A DNA stretch of 36,525 nt from NCBI GenBank assembly GCA_938010615.1, contig CALLUY010000023.1, positions 1-36,525 of the forward strand, read 5' to 3'. Shown here one piece after another: positions 9,501 to 16,440 of the stretch. The stretch comes from an uncultured Pirellulaceae bacterium. GTDB lineage: Bacteria > Planctomycetota > Planctomycetia > Pirellulales > Pirellulaceae. The translations under genes and the position numbers were made by a program. The notes below the pieces were generated by a model that did not search any database, had not been told where the DNA came from, and was given only the letters and a program-made list of their open reading frames with translations. Positions within the stretch are counted from its first letter, which is position 1; every line of letters starts with the position of its first letter.

Positions 9501-9730
9501 GCGATCGTTTGGCCGGAACCGTCAAATCCATAGGACTCTGCGACGGCTGAAGAAGAATCGTTCGCCGGATCGACGGGAGATGTGTCGACAGAGGCTGGTG
9601 TGATATCTTCGATCAGCTGGCTCAAATCGGGAGCTGCGGCACCGATACCTTGTGCACTCATTACTAAACGCTGTTCGAATTGCTCGAATCTGCGTTTGCG
9701 TTCGTTTTTTGATTGTCGACTGCGTGCCAT
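6563..9730 (-). CDS. Subtilisin-like (S8) serine protease with LEPR-like N-terminus and long repeat region
   Basis: A 1055-residue protein starting at the ATG at 9730. The ORF runs 42 codons further upstream, but that extension has no protein-like character. Residues 15-26, FEQFEQRLVMSA, match the planctomycete LEPR-type N-terminal motif (FExLExRxLLSA) found on very large exported proteins. The S8 domain spans about 70-390, with a full triad: Asp80 (VIDSG), His122 (HGTHVAG) and Ser296 (GTSMAAP), plus oxyanion Asn223. A beta-sandwich like bacterial pre-peptidase C-terminal domains follows (~400-500). Beyond residue ~600 lie degenerate repeats rich in Gly, Asn and Asp (GGNDSVRFTGG, NGNDTVVFTDSDGND), suggesting a calcium-binding or beta-helical stalk. 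Probably cell-surface or secreted; translationally coupled to the acyltransferase downstream. Confidence 0.92.
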   Translation of the reverse strand: MARSRQSKNERKRRFEQFEQRLVMSAQGIGAAAPDLSQLIEDITPASVDTSPVDPANDSSSAVAESYGFDGSGQTIAVIDSGIAWDHAALGSGYGYGNKVVGGWDFAENDADPYDDGPAGFHGTHVAGIAAGNGDNFKGVAPGADLVGLRVFNDQGIGEIEWVESALQWVRNNLDSFENPITTVNMSLGADWKTESISDWNVISDELAALKSEGVFISVAAGNDFQDFFSKTLSHPAANENVVAVASHDANNQLSDFSQRDDHVLVAPGEQIKSTVPNHLFGTRKVDQLLGASGTSMAAPYVAGASAVLRDAYEHIGFGEVDQDTIYQTFWDTSNQIYDSITQTTFRQLDLDAAIKSIVGNAASQVDNTVTQIGTISGGETIRGTIGSASDVDRYQFSAAGNGQIELTFEATDQLDPTLEITNSHGQNINLEFDGDRVYINVTAGESYRMEVSSVSGTGHYQISTQFQQTAAATELGIIDSIEVSDFIAGERTYSLTASNSGPMAFGFATNSNLGTIEVYDSAMNRLTSQRVVDGRVDFQFDVTEGESLFVLLQADGNVELTVDNLVAINNGTLTVNGTDGADSFVINDGSTLDIEVNGTQYSFQQADVSSVVVRGDAAMDELELNLSDRYERTVLRQNRVDAFNGTNTFRAIGFQTIDVVGSGLLTVAGSDVDDTIHGNFESMSITSGSARATGHGYEKVIADGKGGNDSVRFTGGESNDIMFSKNDYSALRNSDTNLIAINYEDLRIDGGGGHDITNLFGSEIDDQLNLGADQIKVSNGRTNLTATGFERATAFNGNGNDTVVFTDSDGNDRFLYADGTSQLFSDGAHLVAHQYSNVVFDSTDGYDVAQIGATQGADNLNASRERTTLRTGSTQIELNQVDRVNVVSNFQGYDTANILGTGGSDQFFVNSNSASAVFDGGSIVRTVGFGDVSFDGAGGQDMSFLNGSENADLLDVNDSRSIFQSGNIKTVARNVESTDFDGHGGGDSVYIDDAQTLDVLASIGDRAVAVLEHHRIEAEGIDFLEVSAVDGAIASYDMERVDFQSVLRGQWKQR

Positions 9731-10150
9731 GGGGAACTGCTCATCGTGCGCGCAGGTTAATATCAACGAGAGGTGCGCGCACGTTCCATCTCGAAAACCA
9801 TCATGGAGGGGAAACGCCGGAATCCGTTTGGGCGTGGAGAGCAGCAGGGAGTGCAAAACAATATTGAATATTGATTAGCTGGGGGAACCTTCGAATCCTT
9901 CAAAGGCCTGCCAGCAACTGTACGTTTCACTTTAGAGATTGTTTTGAAATGGAGTCGATGGACTGCAAAACCGCTGGCCATGACTCCGATCGTGGCAAGC
10001 TGTAACGGTTGAGTGGACTGGTTTGAACAGCGAAGCGTGCTGGTTTCGGTTAGATGTTCTGGTTTCGCCGGTTTCGATGATAGTTCTTTGTGGGTTAGGC
10101 CGATTATTCATGAGTCTACACTCGTGAACGCCCAAAGCACGGTCTGAGCC
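9731..10150. promoter_or_regulatory. Divergent intergenic region, 420 bp
   Basis: This stretch separates the minus-strand protease from the plus-strand methyltransferase-like gene. It contains a perfect AT-rich palindrome, CAATATT-G-AATATTG (9859-9873), about 130 bases upstream of the protease start. It also has a hairpin, TTCATGAGT (10107-10115) with ACTCGTGAA (10120-10128), 22 bases before the plus-strand ATG. Either could be a regulator site. No promoter elements could be assigned with confidence and no small gene is convincing. Confidence 0.4.
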
Positions 10151-10717
10151 ATGAAGCCACTATCAACTCTTCAGTACCTTTCATGGAGCCAGTTCTCCAA
10201 GCCAACGAACGATCGAATCGCGTACCGCACGATCAAGAAGAACAAGTTTCGGTCGGTGGTAGAAGTTGGACTCGGCGACGGAATCCGTTGCGAGCGCATG
10301 ATTCGCGTCGCGCAGAAGTTTAGCGGCTCTTCAACGATTCGCTACACAGGCATTGATCTGTTTGAGGCTCGCGAGTCATCCGAGACTCAGTTGAAGTTGA
10401 TCGAGATGCACCGACAGTTGAACGGGCTCGGTGCCAAGGCTCAACTGGTACCAGGCGATTTTGGCAGCACGATTCAGCGGATCGCGAATTCTCATTTGCG
10501 AACGGACTTGGTCATTCTTCAGTGCGACACCGGCGGCGATGTTTTTGCTAACGAAGAATTCGCCAACGGTTGGAAGTTTTTGCCGCGGATGTTGCACGCA
10601 AGTTCTCAGGTGATGCTGTTCTTTCCGAATGACGAGTACGAAGTGTTTAACTTCCTAGACGTTGAAGATCAGCTTCGGAGCTTGGAATCGCGGACAGAGA
10701 TGAGGCGAGCGGCTTAA
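10151..10717 (+). CDS. Putative class I SAM-dependent methyltransferase-fold protein
   Basis: A 188-residue protein. VVEVGLGDGIR (~residues 37-47) resembles motif I of Rossmann-fold methyltransferases (VxExGxGxG), and YTGIDLFEAR fits the acidic strand-2 residue that contacts SAM ribose. LVPGDFGSTI fits the motif III position, and DLVILQCDTGG resembles the strand-4 motif. The protein is short and no substrate-binding domain is evident, so the activity is unproven and the substrate unknown. The gene stands alone on the plus strand, convergent with the receiver-like gene at 10766, with a hairpin between them. Confidence 0.6.
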   Translation: MKPLSTLQYLSWSQFSKPTNDRIAYRTIKKNKFRSVVEVGLGDGIRCERMIRVAQKFSGSSTIRYTGIDLFEARESSETQLKLIEMHRQLNGLGAKAQLVPGDFGSTIQRIANSHLRTDLVILQCDTGGDVFANEEFANGWKFLPRMLHASSQVMLFFPNDEYEVFNFLDVEDQLRSLESRTEMRRAA

Positions 10718-10719
10718 GG

Positions 10720-10745
10720 GTCTGGCGTGGTTTCGGCTTCCAGAC
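10720..10745. terminator. Hairpin between convergent genes
   Basis: GTCTGG (10720-10725) pairs with CCAGAC (10740-10745) around a 14-base loop in the 48-base gap between two convergent stop codons. There is no clean T-run on either strand, so it is only a possible bidirectional terminator. Confidence 0.3.
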
Positions 10746-10765
10746 GCAATATGTTTTGCAGCAGA

Positions 10766-11104
10766 CTAAAGTTCGCCGGCCACAATGTCGCTGACGCCAG
10801 CGTGCATTTGTCCTCGTGTAAGCACGTTTTCAAACGCCAAGTCGCGTCCACGCTTCAGCAAGTCAACATGAACGTGCTGAGCAAAACCAATCGCACGTGG
10901 GACTTGAGCAACCAGTTTCTCGAGCTCGTCCCAATCAAGTCCGGCGGTTTGTAGATCCACCAGCAACAATTCACATTCGTTGCCTTCGAGTTTTGCGTTC
11001 GCTCGGTCAACTGATCCAACGAAGCGAAACGTTCCAGCCTCCGCGCGAACCGCCGCAGAGACGGTCGACGACATCATTAGATCTTCGCTGATCAACAGGA
11101 TCAT
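10766..11104 (-). CDS. Degenerate response-regulator receiver-like protein
   Basis: A 112-residue protein. MILLISEDLMMSSTV resembles receiver strand 1 with its acidic pocket (Glu7, Asp8). CELLLVDLQTAGLDWDEL resembles the phospho-acceptor strand (LLLVDLxxPGxDG), with Asp50 as the candidate acceptor. The usual late Thr/Ser and Lys positions are not obvious, and there is no output domain. It may be a stand-alone or pseudo-receiver that works by protein contact. Its ATG overlaps the TGA of the upstream lipoprotein metallopeptidase gene (ATGA, 11101-11104), so the two are translationally coupled. Function is not established. Confidence 0.65.
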   Translation of the reverse strand: MILLISEDLMMSSTVSAAVRAEAGTFRFVGSVDRANAKLEGNECELLLVDLQTAGLDWDELEKLVAQVPRAIGFAQHVHVDLLKRGRDLAFENVLTRGQMHAGVSDIVAGEL

Positions 11105-11955
11105 GGTTTTACGGTCTTTCGCAAGAACTCAAAGTGGCTGAGCAATTCAGTCGCATCGCGATTGGACTGAGTTAGCAAATCGTGTAACGATCTCGCGCCG
11201 GCGGGATCAAGGCGGACTTCCTCAATGTGGGCCTGCAAAATTCCAGCGGTTTGGACATCGTGATGCAGAAGGTAGTGTACCCACAGCCACGACTCCGCAT
11301 AATCCATTTGCGTCAACGCATTAGCTTTACGAAGGTTTTCCAGTCGGCTTAGGTCGGGCTGCCATTGTCCGGCGTCATATTGCTCCAACAACAAATGAAA
11401 GTGTGGAGAATTGAAACCACTGTTGGCTCGAGGAGTCTCAAAGTATTCGGCGATGCCTTCGTCGAGCCACAACGGAATGTCATTGACGGCGCTGTGTACG
11501 TAGCCGTGAGTGACTTCGTGGCGAAGGTCTTCGGCGACTCTGCTTCCCCACCAGGCAAACACCATCAGCGAAGTATCATTTTTGACGAAGAACGCACGGC
11601 GGTTAGGAAACAGCGGATGTTTGCGCTGCATGTAGTCCGTGAACGCCGATTCGTTTTCAAAAAGATAAACGTGGATCGGTTCGTCAGAGACCGGAATGTT
11701 CAATAGCTCGGTTATGTCCTGGCGGCGCTGTTCCAGTTCGTCCAACAGTCGATGGCGGCGCGGTAGGTGAAAGTCCGAATGAACCACGAGTTGGCCGCGA
11801 ACGACCTCACGCTTGCCGGGCGGATCGAGCGACCGGAGCAGCATGCTCTTGGTTGCTGGCAGGGCCTGGCAACCGGAAAGCAGAATTAGAATAACAACAA
11901 AGAACCGCACGGCCACGTCGCTCGCAGTCAGGAACAAGACGCGGGACGATAGCAA
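11101..11955 (-). CDS. Lipoprotein zinc metallopeptidase-like protein (gluzincin, DUF1570-like)
   Basis: A 284-residue protein from the TTG at 11955. A GTG at 11910 would give a shorter, more typical lipoprotein signal starting at RFFVVILILLSGC. Both starts lead into a lipobox (LLSGC) with the modified Cys at residue 29. The active site is HEVTH (His146, Glu147, His150), followed by WLDEGIAEYF, whose Glu166 is the likely third zinc ligand. This pattern matches DUF1570-type gluzincin proteins common in planctomycetes. Expected location is the outer or inner membrane facing the periplasm; the substrate is unknown. It sits 28 bases after a secreted thioredoxin-like gene and overlaps the receiver-like gene by 4 bases, implying a three-gene operon. 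Confidence 0.82.
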   Translation of the reverse strand: MLSSRVLFLTASDVAVRFFVVILILLSGCQALPATKSMLLRSLDPPGKREVVRGQLVVHSDFHLPRRHRLLDELEQRRQDITELLNIPVSDEPIHVYLFENESAFTDYMQRKHPLFPNRRAFFVKNDTSLMVFAWWGSRVAEDLRHEVTHGYVHSAVNDIPLWLDEGIAEYFETPRANSGFNSPHFHLLLEQYDAGQWQPDLSRLENLRKANALTQMDYAESWLWVHYLLHHDVQTAGILQAHIEEVRLDPAGARSLHDLLTQSNRDATELLSHFEFLRKTVKP

Positions 11956-11983
11956 AATGCGGCGATCAGCGAAATGTCAGCAT

Positions 11984-13201
11984 TTAGTGCTGTTCAGACG
12001 AGGAAAACAAGCTCGTTGGCGAGTCCTTTTCTTGGTTGATCAGCTCGTTGGTGATCGCGGCCAGCTGGTGAAAGTTGTGCGGGCCTTCTGCGATGAAACG
12101 GACTTTACCTTCGGAGTTGATAAACAGAACAGTCGGCAGCTTCTGTCCAGGAGCCAACTGATTCATCATCGAACGATTGCCCATGGCAACCGCGTACTCA
12201 ACACCGTTGTCGTCAACAAAGTTGCGAACGACTTTCATTGACTTCCGAGGATCGTCGGGATTGTCCATGGAAACTCCAACCACATCGACGTTGCTCTCGC
12301 GAAACTTTTCGTCAAGCTTGACGAAATGCGGGATGGCTTCACGGCACGGCTGGCACCATGTTGCCCACAAATCAAGAACGAGAATTCGTCCGCGGAAATC
12401 TGAGTTTCGAATTCGGCCAGCATCAATGTCGGCAACGTCAAATTTGAAGTCAAACGAATTGAAATTGGCGACTGATTCACGAGCCCATTTCTTGAGCTGC
12501 TTCTGGTAGGCGAGAAACTTGCTTTCGATCAAACCGTCGATTTTTTTCGACTTGAGATTTTTGACGAACTGATTCTCCAGTAGTTTTTCGTAGCTGGTGA
12601 ACCCTGCGTCAAAAGAAACCTGCATCGCAGCCAAGGTTGCGTCGGCATCCTTTTGCATTGCGCTGGCAATTGCTTTACTCATCATTGGTTCTGCAAGCAG
12701 CGGCAATGACTCTTGAGGGAAACCAGGATTGTTCTTCAGGTTTGTCGCCACTTTTGCTTGGGCGGCGAGGATTTTAGCGGCGATCTTTGGGCTGGTCTCG
12801 GAGAGAGAATCGCCAAGCTTTCCGATGGCTGTCATGTAGTGCCAAGAGAATTCGGCATCCTGAGTACCATCGCCGATTTTAGCGACTTCCAGTTCGTTGG
12901 CGGCTTTCAAAGCCTCATTGAACAGAGCGTTACGATGTCTGTCGTCCGACATGTCGGCCATGTCGACGACTGCAACGATGAATTGGACTGCAAATTTCAA
13001 GTCACCCTGTGCGGAGCTGCGAGCCTTGCGCGCGTTTGAAAGGGCTTCTTTGTAGTGCCCGTCGAGGGAAGCTTTTGTTGCCGCTGCCAAGCTTTGGTCT
13101 GCGGTTTCAACAACGGTTTGAGAATGTGCGGCGAGAGAAGGAATAAGAGCAAAAAGAATAAGTGCAGCAGAGAAGATGGTTCGGCGTGTTCCGTATCGCA
13201 T
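11984..13201 (-). CDS. Secreted TlpA/ResA-like thioredoxin-fold protein
   Basis: A 405-residue exported protein. The signal peptide is TIFSAALILFALIPSLAAHS. Residues ~30-245 form a helical, Ala-rich region of unknown function, possibly TPR-like (ASLDGHYKEALSNARKARSS). The thioredoxin domain covers ~255-395, with the redox site WATWCQPCREAIP (Cys283, Cys286) and the cis-Pro segment GQKLPTVLFIN. TlpA/ResA proteins reduce or isomerise disulfides outside the cytoplasmic membrane, for example in cytochrome c maturation. The helical N-terminal half suggests a more specialised partner. It is first in a minus-strand operon with the lipoprotein peptidase and receiver-like genes. The start ATG is clear. 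Confidence 0.9.
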   Translation of the reverse strand: MRYGTRRTIFSAALILFALIPSLAAHSQTVVETADQSLAAATKASLDGHYKEALSNARKARSSAQGDLKFAVQFIVAVVDMADMSDDRHRNALFNEALKAANELEVAKIGDGTQDAEFSWHYMTAIGKLGDSLSETSPKIAAKILAAQAKVATNLKNNPGFPQESLPLLAEPMMSKAIASAMQKDADATLAAMQVSFDAGFTSYEKLLENQFVKNLKSKKIDGLIESKFLAYQKQLKKWARESVANFNSFDFKFDVADIDAGRIRNSDFRGRILVLDLWATWCQPCREAIPHFVKLDEKFRESNVDVVGVSMDNPDDPRKSMKVVRNFVDDNGVEYAVAMGNRSMMNQLAPGQKLPTVLFINSEGKVRFIAEGPHNFHQLAAITNELINQEKDSPTSLFSSSEQH

Positions 13202-13717
13202 TTCGATTCCTGTGGTTCAACAAGATTGATGCAACCAAGAACCGCTCAGGGAACGAACGCATGCACAGACGGCGCTTAAAAAGCGCTTTCTTTGGAAGTG
13301 CGGCGGGGGTCTTCATCCTGAAGGAGTCAAGGCAACATGATCACGGTGATTCTTCCCAGTTTCGCGTTTAGGCGCTTACTTAGGTCTAGCCGACGCTAAC
13401 TTGGAAGAAAATCCATTGGCACCAGCCTACCAATGATGGCCCTACGGTCCAGTAGCTCGTGGTGAATCCGTCATAGATTGAGCTCAATTTTGTGATCGCA
13501 GGCATTAACGAACCTTTAGCGTCTCATTGAGGGTAATTATCTTCCTTTGGGTGCTTGCGATTCCCTTTTGAGTCGCAGATTAGCTCAGATACCCGCAAAC
13601 AATAGCGAAGCAGCTAACAAAGCGCACATTTCCATTGGCTGGTGCGAAAGATCTTGCTAGTTTCGGCGTCAAACCGGTGATCGGGCGTATGAAAGCCCTA
13701 AACTAGTAAATCCAAGG
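13202..13717. other. Gene-free stretch, 516 bp, with one terminator-like hairpin
   Basis: Divergent spacer between the TlpA-like gene and the DsbD-alpha-like gene. The only structure noted is GCGCTT-AAA-AAGCGC (13272-13286) followed by TTTCTTT on the plus strand. It resembles a small intrinsic terminator, yet no plus-strand gene ends there. A 20-codon ORF at 13337-13399 has AAGGAG upstream but no other support. No tRNA or other RNA gene was recognised. Confidence 0.4.
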
Positions 13718-14362
13718 ATGGATCCGATGAGTAATATTTTGCTTCGTTCTGCTGTTTTGTTCGCATCAATGGTTGTTTTGACCGGAGCAAATTCTGCGAT
13801 TGGCCAAACGCAGTCTGGAATCGCTCCGGCGGTGTCGGGCATCCAAAATCAGGCTCAAGCACAGGCTGCCGTCCAAACTGGTTCTCAAAAAGAGGCCGCT
13901 GCCAAGCAACGTCCATGGAAGCTCACCAGCCGGATCCATTTGGAGAAGGGCACAACAAAAGGCTATTTGGTCGTGCAGCTGGATCTGGCCGACGGCTATC
14001 ACGTTTATTCGCTAAATCCGAAAGGCTCCCCGTCGCCAACAAAACTGACGGTTTCCCAATCAAACGACCTTCGTTTGGTCTCAAAGTTTGCTTCCGATAA
14101 AGCACCGATCGTCATCGAGAAAGATCCCGTGTTTGAGCAACGAATCGAAAAGCACAAAGGACAAGTTCAATTCTTTGCCTCGATTGAGGTTCGCCAAGGC
14201 GTCGACTTGCAGAAGCTCGTTCAGGAAATTCAGTTCAGCGGCCAAGTCTGCTCCGAAAGTGCGTGTCAGCCGATTCGCAATCAAGCTGCGACGGCCAAGT
14301 TTTCAGGTTACTTCGAACCGCCCAAAACGCGCAACGCCGCGAACGAACAAAAGCTCAAATGA
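13718..14362 (+). CDS. Secreted DsbD N-terminal (alpha)-domain-like protein
   Basis: A 214-residue protein with a Sec signal peptide (LLRSAVLFASMVVLTGANSAIG, cleavage near residue 30). An ATG at 13727 is an alternative start. Residues ~66-200 resemble the immunoglobulin-like DsbD-alpha (DsbC) domain: WKLTSRIHLEKG, GYHVYSLNPKG and the C-terminal GQVCSESACQPI, whose two Cys (178 and 183) match the paired Cys of DsbD-alpha that passes electrons to periplasmic partners. In full DsbD this domain is fused to an eight-helix membrane domain and a thioredoxin; here it stands alone. It may be a free periplasmic thiol carrier or substrate-binding protein. It lies 115 bases upstream of, and co-directional with, another secreted protein gene. 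Confidence 0.78.
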   Translation: MDPMSNILLRSAVLFASMVVLTGANSAIGQTQSGIAPAVSGIQNQAQAQAAVQTGSQKEAAAKQRPWKLTSRIHLEKGTTKGYLVVQLDLADGYHVYSLNPKGSPSPTKLTVSQSNDLRLVSKFASDKAPIVIEKDPVFEQRIEKHKGQVQFFASIEVRQGVDLQKLVQEIQFSGQVCSESACQPIRNQAATAKFSGYFEPPKTRNAANEQKLK

Positions 14363-14465
14363 ACGCTTGCATCGCGTTCCAAAGATTTGACTTTGCTTGC
14401 CGATTGGCGTGAACGAAACAGAAGTTGCCTTCGTACACTCCTCGAGTTCTCAAATTGCTTTTCAA

Positions 14466-14471
14466 AAGGAG
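14466..14471 (+). promoter_or_regulatory. Strong ribosome binding site setting the 14478 start
   Basis: AAGGAG with 6-base spacing to the ATG at 14478. It is one of few strong Shine-Dalgarno sites in the window and argues against the longer ORF from 14397. Confidence 0.8.
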
Positions 14472-14477
14472 TTGGAA

Positions 14478-15620
14478 ATGCGATCGTCAAATGTTGCTGT
14501 TTTCGTGTGTTGGCTGGTGCTTTCTGTTGGCACGGTAGCAGTGGCCCAAGAAGAATTCACGCCGCAGGAAGCTAAAGACTTTAAGGGGCAATATTCTGTC
14601 GGGATAGGTCTGGCTGGTTTTACTTCCTCGACTGATTACGTGATGGCGGATGACCATGGAATCGGCTACGACGTGATGTCGCTGCTGCGGAACCCGGCCG
14701 CAAGAGAACGAATCGGCGTCTCAGAGGACCACTACGCAGAGCTTTCTGATCTGCAAGTTGAGCTGAAGACGAAAATGGAATCGATGCATCTGTCAGCCTA
14801 CGCTGAAGAAGAAAGAGACAAACTCAAAGCCCTGTTCTTTGAAACCGAAGCCGAGATGCGTCAGGAACTGAATGCGGAACAGCTTTCGATGCTCAAATTC
14901 GAAAGAGCGCGGAATGGAATTGAGGTGATGGGACCAAGCTACCTTGCCGAACCCGAAATCGCGTCTTCGCTTGGAATCACTGTCGAAGCTGCAACGCTGA
15001 TCGGTGAGCGTCGCAACAGCTATCGTCAGCAAATGAAGACGTTGAAGCTTAATCTGCTAAAAGAGGCGAACGAGAAACTGATCGAATCGCTGACGGCACC
15101 CCAGCTGGAAAGAATGGGGGATATATTCGATGAGAAGACTCGAAAGCAATTTCTCGAGACGGCGCTTTTCGCCGAAGGGAAACTCGTACGTCGAAAGTCA
15201 AAGCCATGGGCCAAAAAGTACCTGTCTTGGGTGGGGCTGAACTCAGTCCAGCGAAAATTGAGTCTGTCACAAGGGCAACTCCAGCGGATCGATCAGCTCG
15301 AAGAGGAGCAGCCAGAACTTGAGAAATCGATCGCTGACATTCTCACGCCGGAGCAGCTTCATTTGCTGGACCGACGTGGAGTACGTGCTGGAGTTCGGAA
15401 GCCCGGCACCGTGAACTTGATGACCGACGGTTTGGTTGGTCAAAAGCTGGACCTGAACGATGAGGAGAAGGATCGAATGTTTGAACTCGGAAAAGAGTTG
15501 CACGCCAATCTGGAATCCCAAATGGAACAGGCGTCGAAAGACTGGGCGGTCAAAGAATTTGGGCCAGACGAGGACCAAGCCAAACAGATGACCGCAGTGA
15601 TGCGTTTGGTTGGCGAGTGA
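14478..15620 (+). CDS. Secreted alpha-helical protein with LTxxQ-like repeats, unknown function
   Basis: A 380-residue protein. The ORF opens at 14397, but the start is set at the ATG at 14478 because AAGGAG (14466-14471) lies 6 bases upstream and a clean signal peptide follows (VAVFVCWLVLSVGTVAVAQ). The mature protein is charged and helical. It repeats a motif of the LTxxQ kind seen in Spy/CpxP periplasmic chaperones: LNAEQLSMLKF, LTAPQLERMGD and LTPEQLHLLDR. Its length and spacing differ from Spy, so only a loose resemblance is claimed. It is probably periplasmic and may be co-transcribed with the DsbD-alpha-like gene. The specific function is not recognised. Confidence 0.8.
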   Translation: MRSSNVAVFVCWLVLSVGTVAVAQEEFTPQEAKDFKGQYSVGIGLAGFTSSTDYVMADDHGIGYDVMSLLRNPAARERIGVSEDHYAELSDLQVELKTKMESMHLSAYAEEERDKLKALFFETEAEMRQELNAEQLSMLKFERARNGIEVMGPSYLAEPEIASSLGITVEAATLIGERRNSYRQQMKTLKLNLLKEANEKLIESLTAPQLERMGDIFDEKTRKQFLETALFAEGKLVRRKSKPWAKKYLSWVGLNSVQRKLSLSQGQLQRIDQLEEEQPELEKSIADILTPEQLHLLDRRGVRAGVRKPGTVNLMTDGLVGQKLDLNDEEKDRMFELGKELHANLESQMEQASKDWAVKEFGPDEDQAKQMTAVMRLVGE

Positions 15621-16142
15621 AAATTACCCCCGCGATTGGCACCAACTGTCCGATTCTGTGTTGAATTGGTGAGGCTTATCACTGAAAAAGCTGCGGAGAA
15701 CGCTTTCTTGTTTTGCGGAATCCCGGCGAATCTACCTCTGATTGCCGTTTAGTGAATCATGATGCCGTTAAATTCAGTTACGGGGATCCACAGCGCATTC
15801 ATGAGCTCACCAGATCCGTGATCATCAAGGTCGCCTCGGATCGTCATTTCTTCGCCAACGGTGAGTTAAGGAACTCGATTTGGGGGGCCGTCATAATGCC
15901 GTCCAAACTTCACTGAATTTTCTTGACAATGAGTTTGAGTCGTCAATAATGCCTCCGAACTGGCTAAGGATGTCTTGCCAGTTTCCGGAAAGGAATCTGG
16001 AACACAACTCTCGTCTGGGTGGGATTGGGCAAACTGGAATGCTCGTTAACGATGAATTAACAGAAGCGTAAAGGTCAGGCTCGTCGTCGACTCCCTTCTT
16101 CATTGCACCCGGATTGCTCCTTAAACTTTCAAGGTTCATTTT
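15621..16142. other. Gene-free stretch, 522 bp
   Basis: Spacer between two plus-strand genes. Open frames on both strands here (for example 15713-15916 plus, and a minus-strand frame from 16319 that overlaps the next gene) lack recognisable protein character and were not called. No repeats or RNA genes were recognised. It presumably holds the promoter of the small gene at 16143. Confidence 0.4.
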
Positions 16143-16376
16143 ATGTCTTCGCGTAAGCAAATTAACAATGTCTTCGAAGCGATTCTCGAGTACGGTCACG
16201 ATGAGGATTTCGTGCCGCATGAGGGTGAGCAGTTCATTCCTACAGACGCTCCGGCCGGCAGCGCTGAAAAGATCGAAGCCCTTCGTCAGCGAGTTCTTGA
16301 CGGCCGCCCACTTTGGCACGGCGAAGATCGTTGCGATTACACTGGCTTGACTGGTGCTATCCGCCCTCGCGAGTAA
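16143..16376 (+). CDS. Small acidic protein, unknown function
   Basis: A 77-residue protein starting SSRKQINNVFEAILEYGHDE, with no signal peptide or membrane segment. Its composition looks genuine: a basic N-terminus, acidic middle (YGHDEDFVPHEGEQF), a helical ALRQRVLDGRPLWH and an ending in IRPRE. The gene ends 26 bases before a strong intrinsic terminator, which supports it being a real transcription unit. I have an impression of similar short proteins in related planctomycetes but cannot verify it. No function can be assigned; a possible AAGG ribosome site lies 10-15 bases upstream. Confidence 0.7.
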   Translation: MSSRKQINNVFEAILEYGHDEDFVPHEGEQFIPTDAPAGSAEKIEALRQRVLDGRPLWHGEDRCDYTGLTGAIRPRE

Positions 16377-16402
16377 TCGCCGATCGACAATTTGAAAGTC
16401 AC

Positions 16403-16427
16403 AGCCCGCTCAAAAGCGGGCTTTTTT
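16403..16427 (+). terminator. Rho-independent terminator
   Basis: AGCCCGC (16403-16409) and GCGGGCT (16416-16422) form a perfect 7-bp GC-rich stem with loop TCAAAA, followed by a run of T. It terminates the small gene ending at 16376. Confidence 0.92.
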
Positions 16428-16440
16428 AATGAACCGCCTA

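Noticed and set aside
13272-13286. GCGCTT-AAA-AAGCGC hairpin as a terminator
   Set aside because: No plus-strand gene ends upstream of it, and it lies in the upstream region of a minus-strand gene, so it was noted only within the spacer entry.
13337-13399. 20-codon ORF preceded by AAGGAG in the 13.3-kb spacer
   Set aside because: The ribosome-like site is 10 bases from the ATG and there is no other support; too short to call.
15891-16319. 142-codon minus-strand ORF overlapping the small gene at 16143
   Set aside because: It is antisense to a better-supported gene with its own terminator, and its residue pattern shows no recognisable fold or motif.
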